Positions 63,620 to 64,000 of a stretch of 64,000 nt of DNA are shown here, in pieces. Position numbers and translations under genes: made by a program. How positions within the stretch are numbered: position 1 is the first letter of the stretch; each line of letters starts with the position of its first letter. This DNA is from Photobacterium aquae (lineage in GTDB: Bacteria > Pseudomonadota > Gammaproteobacteria > Enterobacterales > Vibrionaceae). The stretch covers positions 21,593 through 85,592 of the forward strand of contig NZ_LDOT01000032.1 of NCBI RefSeq assembly GCF_001029445.1, in the 5' to 3' direction. A model generated the notes under the pieces. That model worked only from the letters and a program-made list of their open reading frames with translations. It made no database searches and was not told where the DNA came from.

Positions 63620-63800
63620 GGAAACATGATCATCATATATTCAGAAGAATGATCATGGTTAGTCAACAGCTTATTAACTCACTTACTAACAGATTAGTCC
63701 TTCAATATACATAGATAAAATGAGACGGGATTAACAGTGAATAATCAATTGTTGGTTGACTATTGAGCGTTGTTTTATGTGAAGGTGATAGGATTCCCTT
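63620..63800. other. GATC-rich spacer between iteron arrays
   Basis: Contains ATGATCAT, AATGATCATGG and similar short GATC-centred sequences, near the kind seen in RctB-controlled origins. No gene. Confidence 0.35.
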
Positions 63801-64000
63801 CGGCCAGTGGGCCGAGTTAAACACGATCCCGTGCAGCTGGACTCCCACGGCCAGTGGGCCGAGTTAAACACGATCCCGTGCAGCTGGACTCCCACGGCCA
63901 GTGGGCCGAGTTAAACACGATCCCGTGCAGCTGGACTCCCACGGCCAGTGGGCCGAGTTAAACACGACCCCGTGCAGCTGGGCTCCCACGGCCAGTGGGG
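63797..64000 (+). repeat. Iteron array 2, 47-bp tandem repeats (runs off the right edge)
   Basis: The same TTAAACACGATCCCGT core recurs at 63817, 63864, 63911 and 63958 with a 47-bp period; the last has GACC in place of GATC. Each 47-bp unit also carries CCCAC-GTGGG hairpin and a CAGCTG. The array may continue beyond the window. Likely a control region for replication copy number, as distinct from the 22-bp array. Confidence 0.85.

Noticed and set aside
63531..64000. CRISPR array
   Set aside because: Repeats are 16-bp cores spaced 22 or 47 bp with conserved, not unique, spacers, next to a replication initiator; they are iterons.

Overview
The window reads as about 64 kb of a large, AT-rich conjugative plasmid from a marine gammaproteobacterium, most likely of the family Vibrionaceae. 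Four observations point there: (1) the replication initiator (61383-63299, minus) resembles RctB, the initiator of Vibrio chromosome 2, and sits next to GATC-containing iterons; (2) a secreted trypsin-like protease ends in a GlyGly-CTERM tail, a sorting signal typical of Vibrio and Shewanella; (3) there is a TfoX/Sxy-type competence regulator; (4) the traF-traH-traG block and the bet-exo-cobS-DUF3150-VWA block resemble those of SXT/R391 elements and IncC plasmids. No rRNA, tRNA, insertion sequence or CRISPR array was seen. All family assignments are by eye from motifs; nothing was searched.

Layout. 0-9.8 kb: end of a type IV pilus operon (PilQ-like ATPase cut by the left edge, PilR-like membrane protein, PilS-like pilin, two minor prepilins, a secreted Cys-rich protein, a GlyGly-CTERM protease, lipoproteins and a VirB1/PilT-like lytic transglycosylase). 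10-15 kb: a 343-aa orphan followed by an island of about twelve very small genes sharing a GGAA(A/T)ATG start context, including zinc-ribbon proteins and an RMF-like protein. 15.2-17.9 kb (minus): KfrA-like coiled-coil protein with three unknown genes. 18.5-19.2 kb: a short tyrosine recombinase. 19.4-25.2 kb: a divergent sulfur module, with a DGQHR/DndB-like protein, a TusA-like sulfur carrier and a small protein on one strand, and a giant DndC-like PP-loop/Fe-S protein plus a small partner on the other. 26-29.7 kb: TfoX-like regulator, SprT-like protein and small unknowns.

29.8-41.4 kb: a long operon opening with a candidate promoter and a multi-stem structured RNA, then a membrane protein, Bet recombinase, YqaJ/lambda-type exonuclease, CobS-like AAA+ ATPase, DUF3150 protein, CobT-like VWA protein with HExxH, and a TOPRIM primase-like protein. 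Ten intergenic regions in this operon each hold a three-segment element able to form two mutually exclusive hairpins; the second is often followed by a T-run. This looks like a repeated attenuator. 41.5-46.6 kb: traF, traH, traG. 48-49.4 kb: parM/parR-type segregation. 49.8-53.5 kb: four 28-bp-phased repeats (candidate oriT) upstream of a possible MobI-like gene and a UvrD-helicase/HerA-type ATPase fusion. 53.8-56.4 kb: an orphan adenine methyltransferase and a PemI/PemK (MazEF) toxin-antitoxin pair. 56.6-61.3 kb: small unknown genes and a DsbA-like thiol oxidoreductase. 61.4-64 kb: the RctB-like initiator and its origin.

Together the genes cover replication, partition, addiction, mating-pair stabilisation, pilus-mediated contact, recombination, and a probable DNA- or nucleic-acid-sulfur system. 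The most promising undescribed features are the DndB/DndC/TusA-like module, the ten bistable intergenic hairpins with their structured leader RNA, and the helicase/ATPase fusion.
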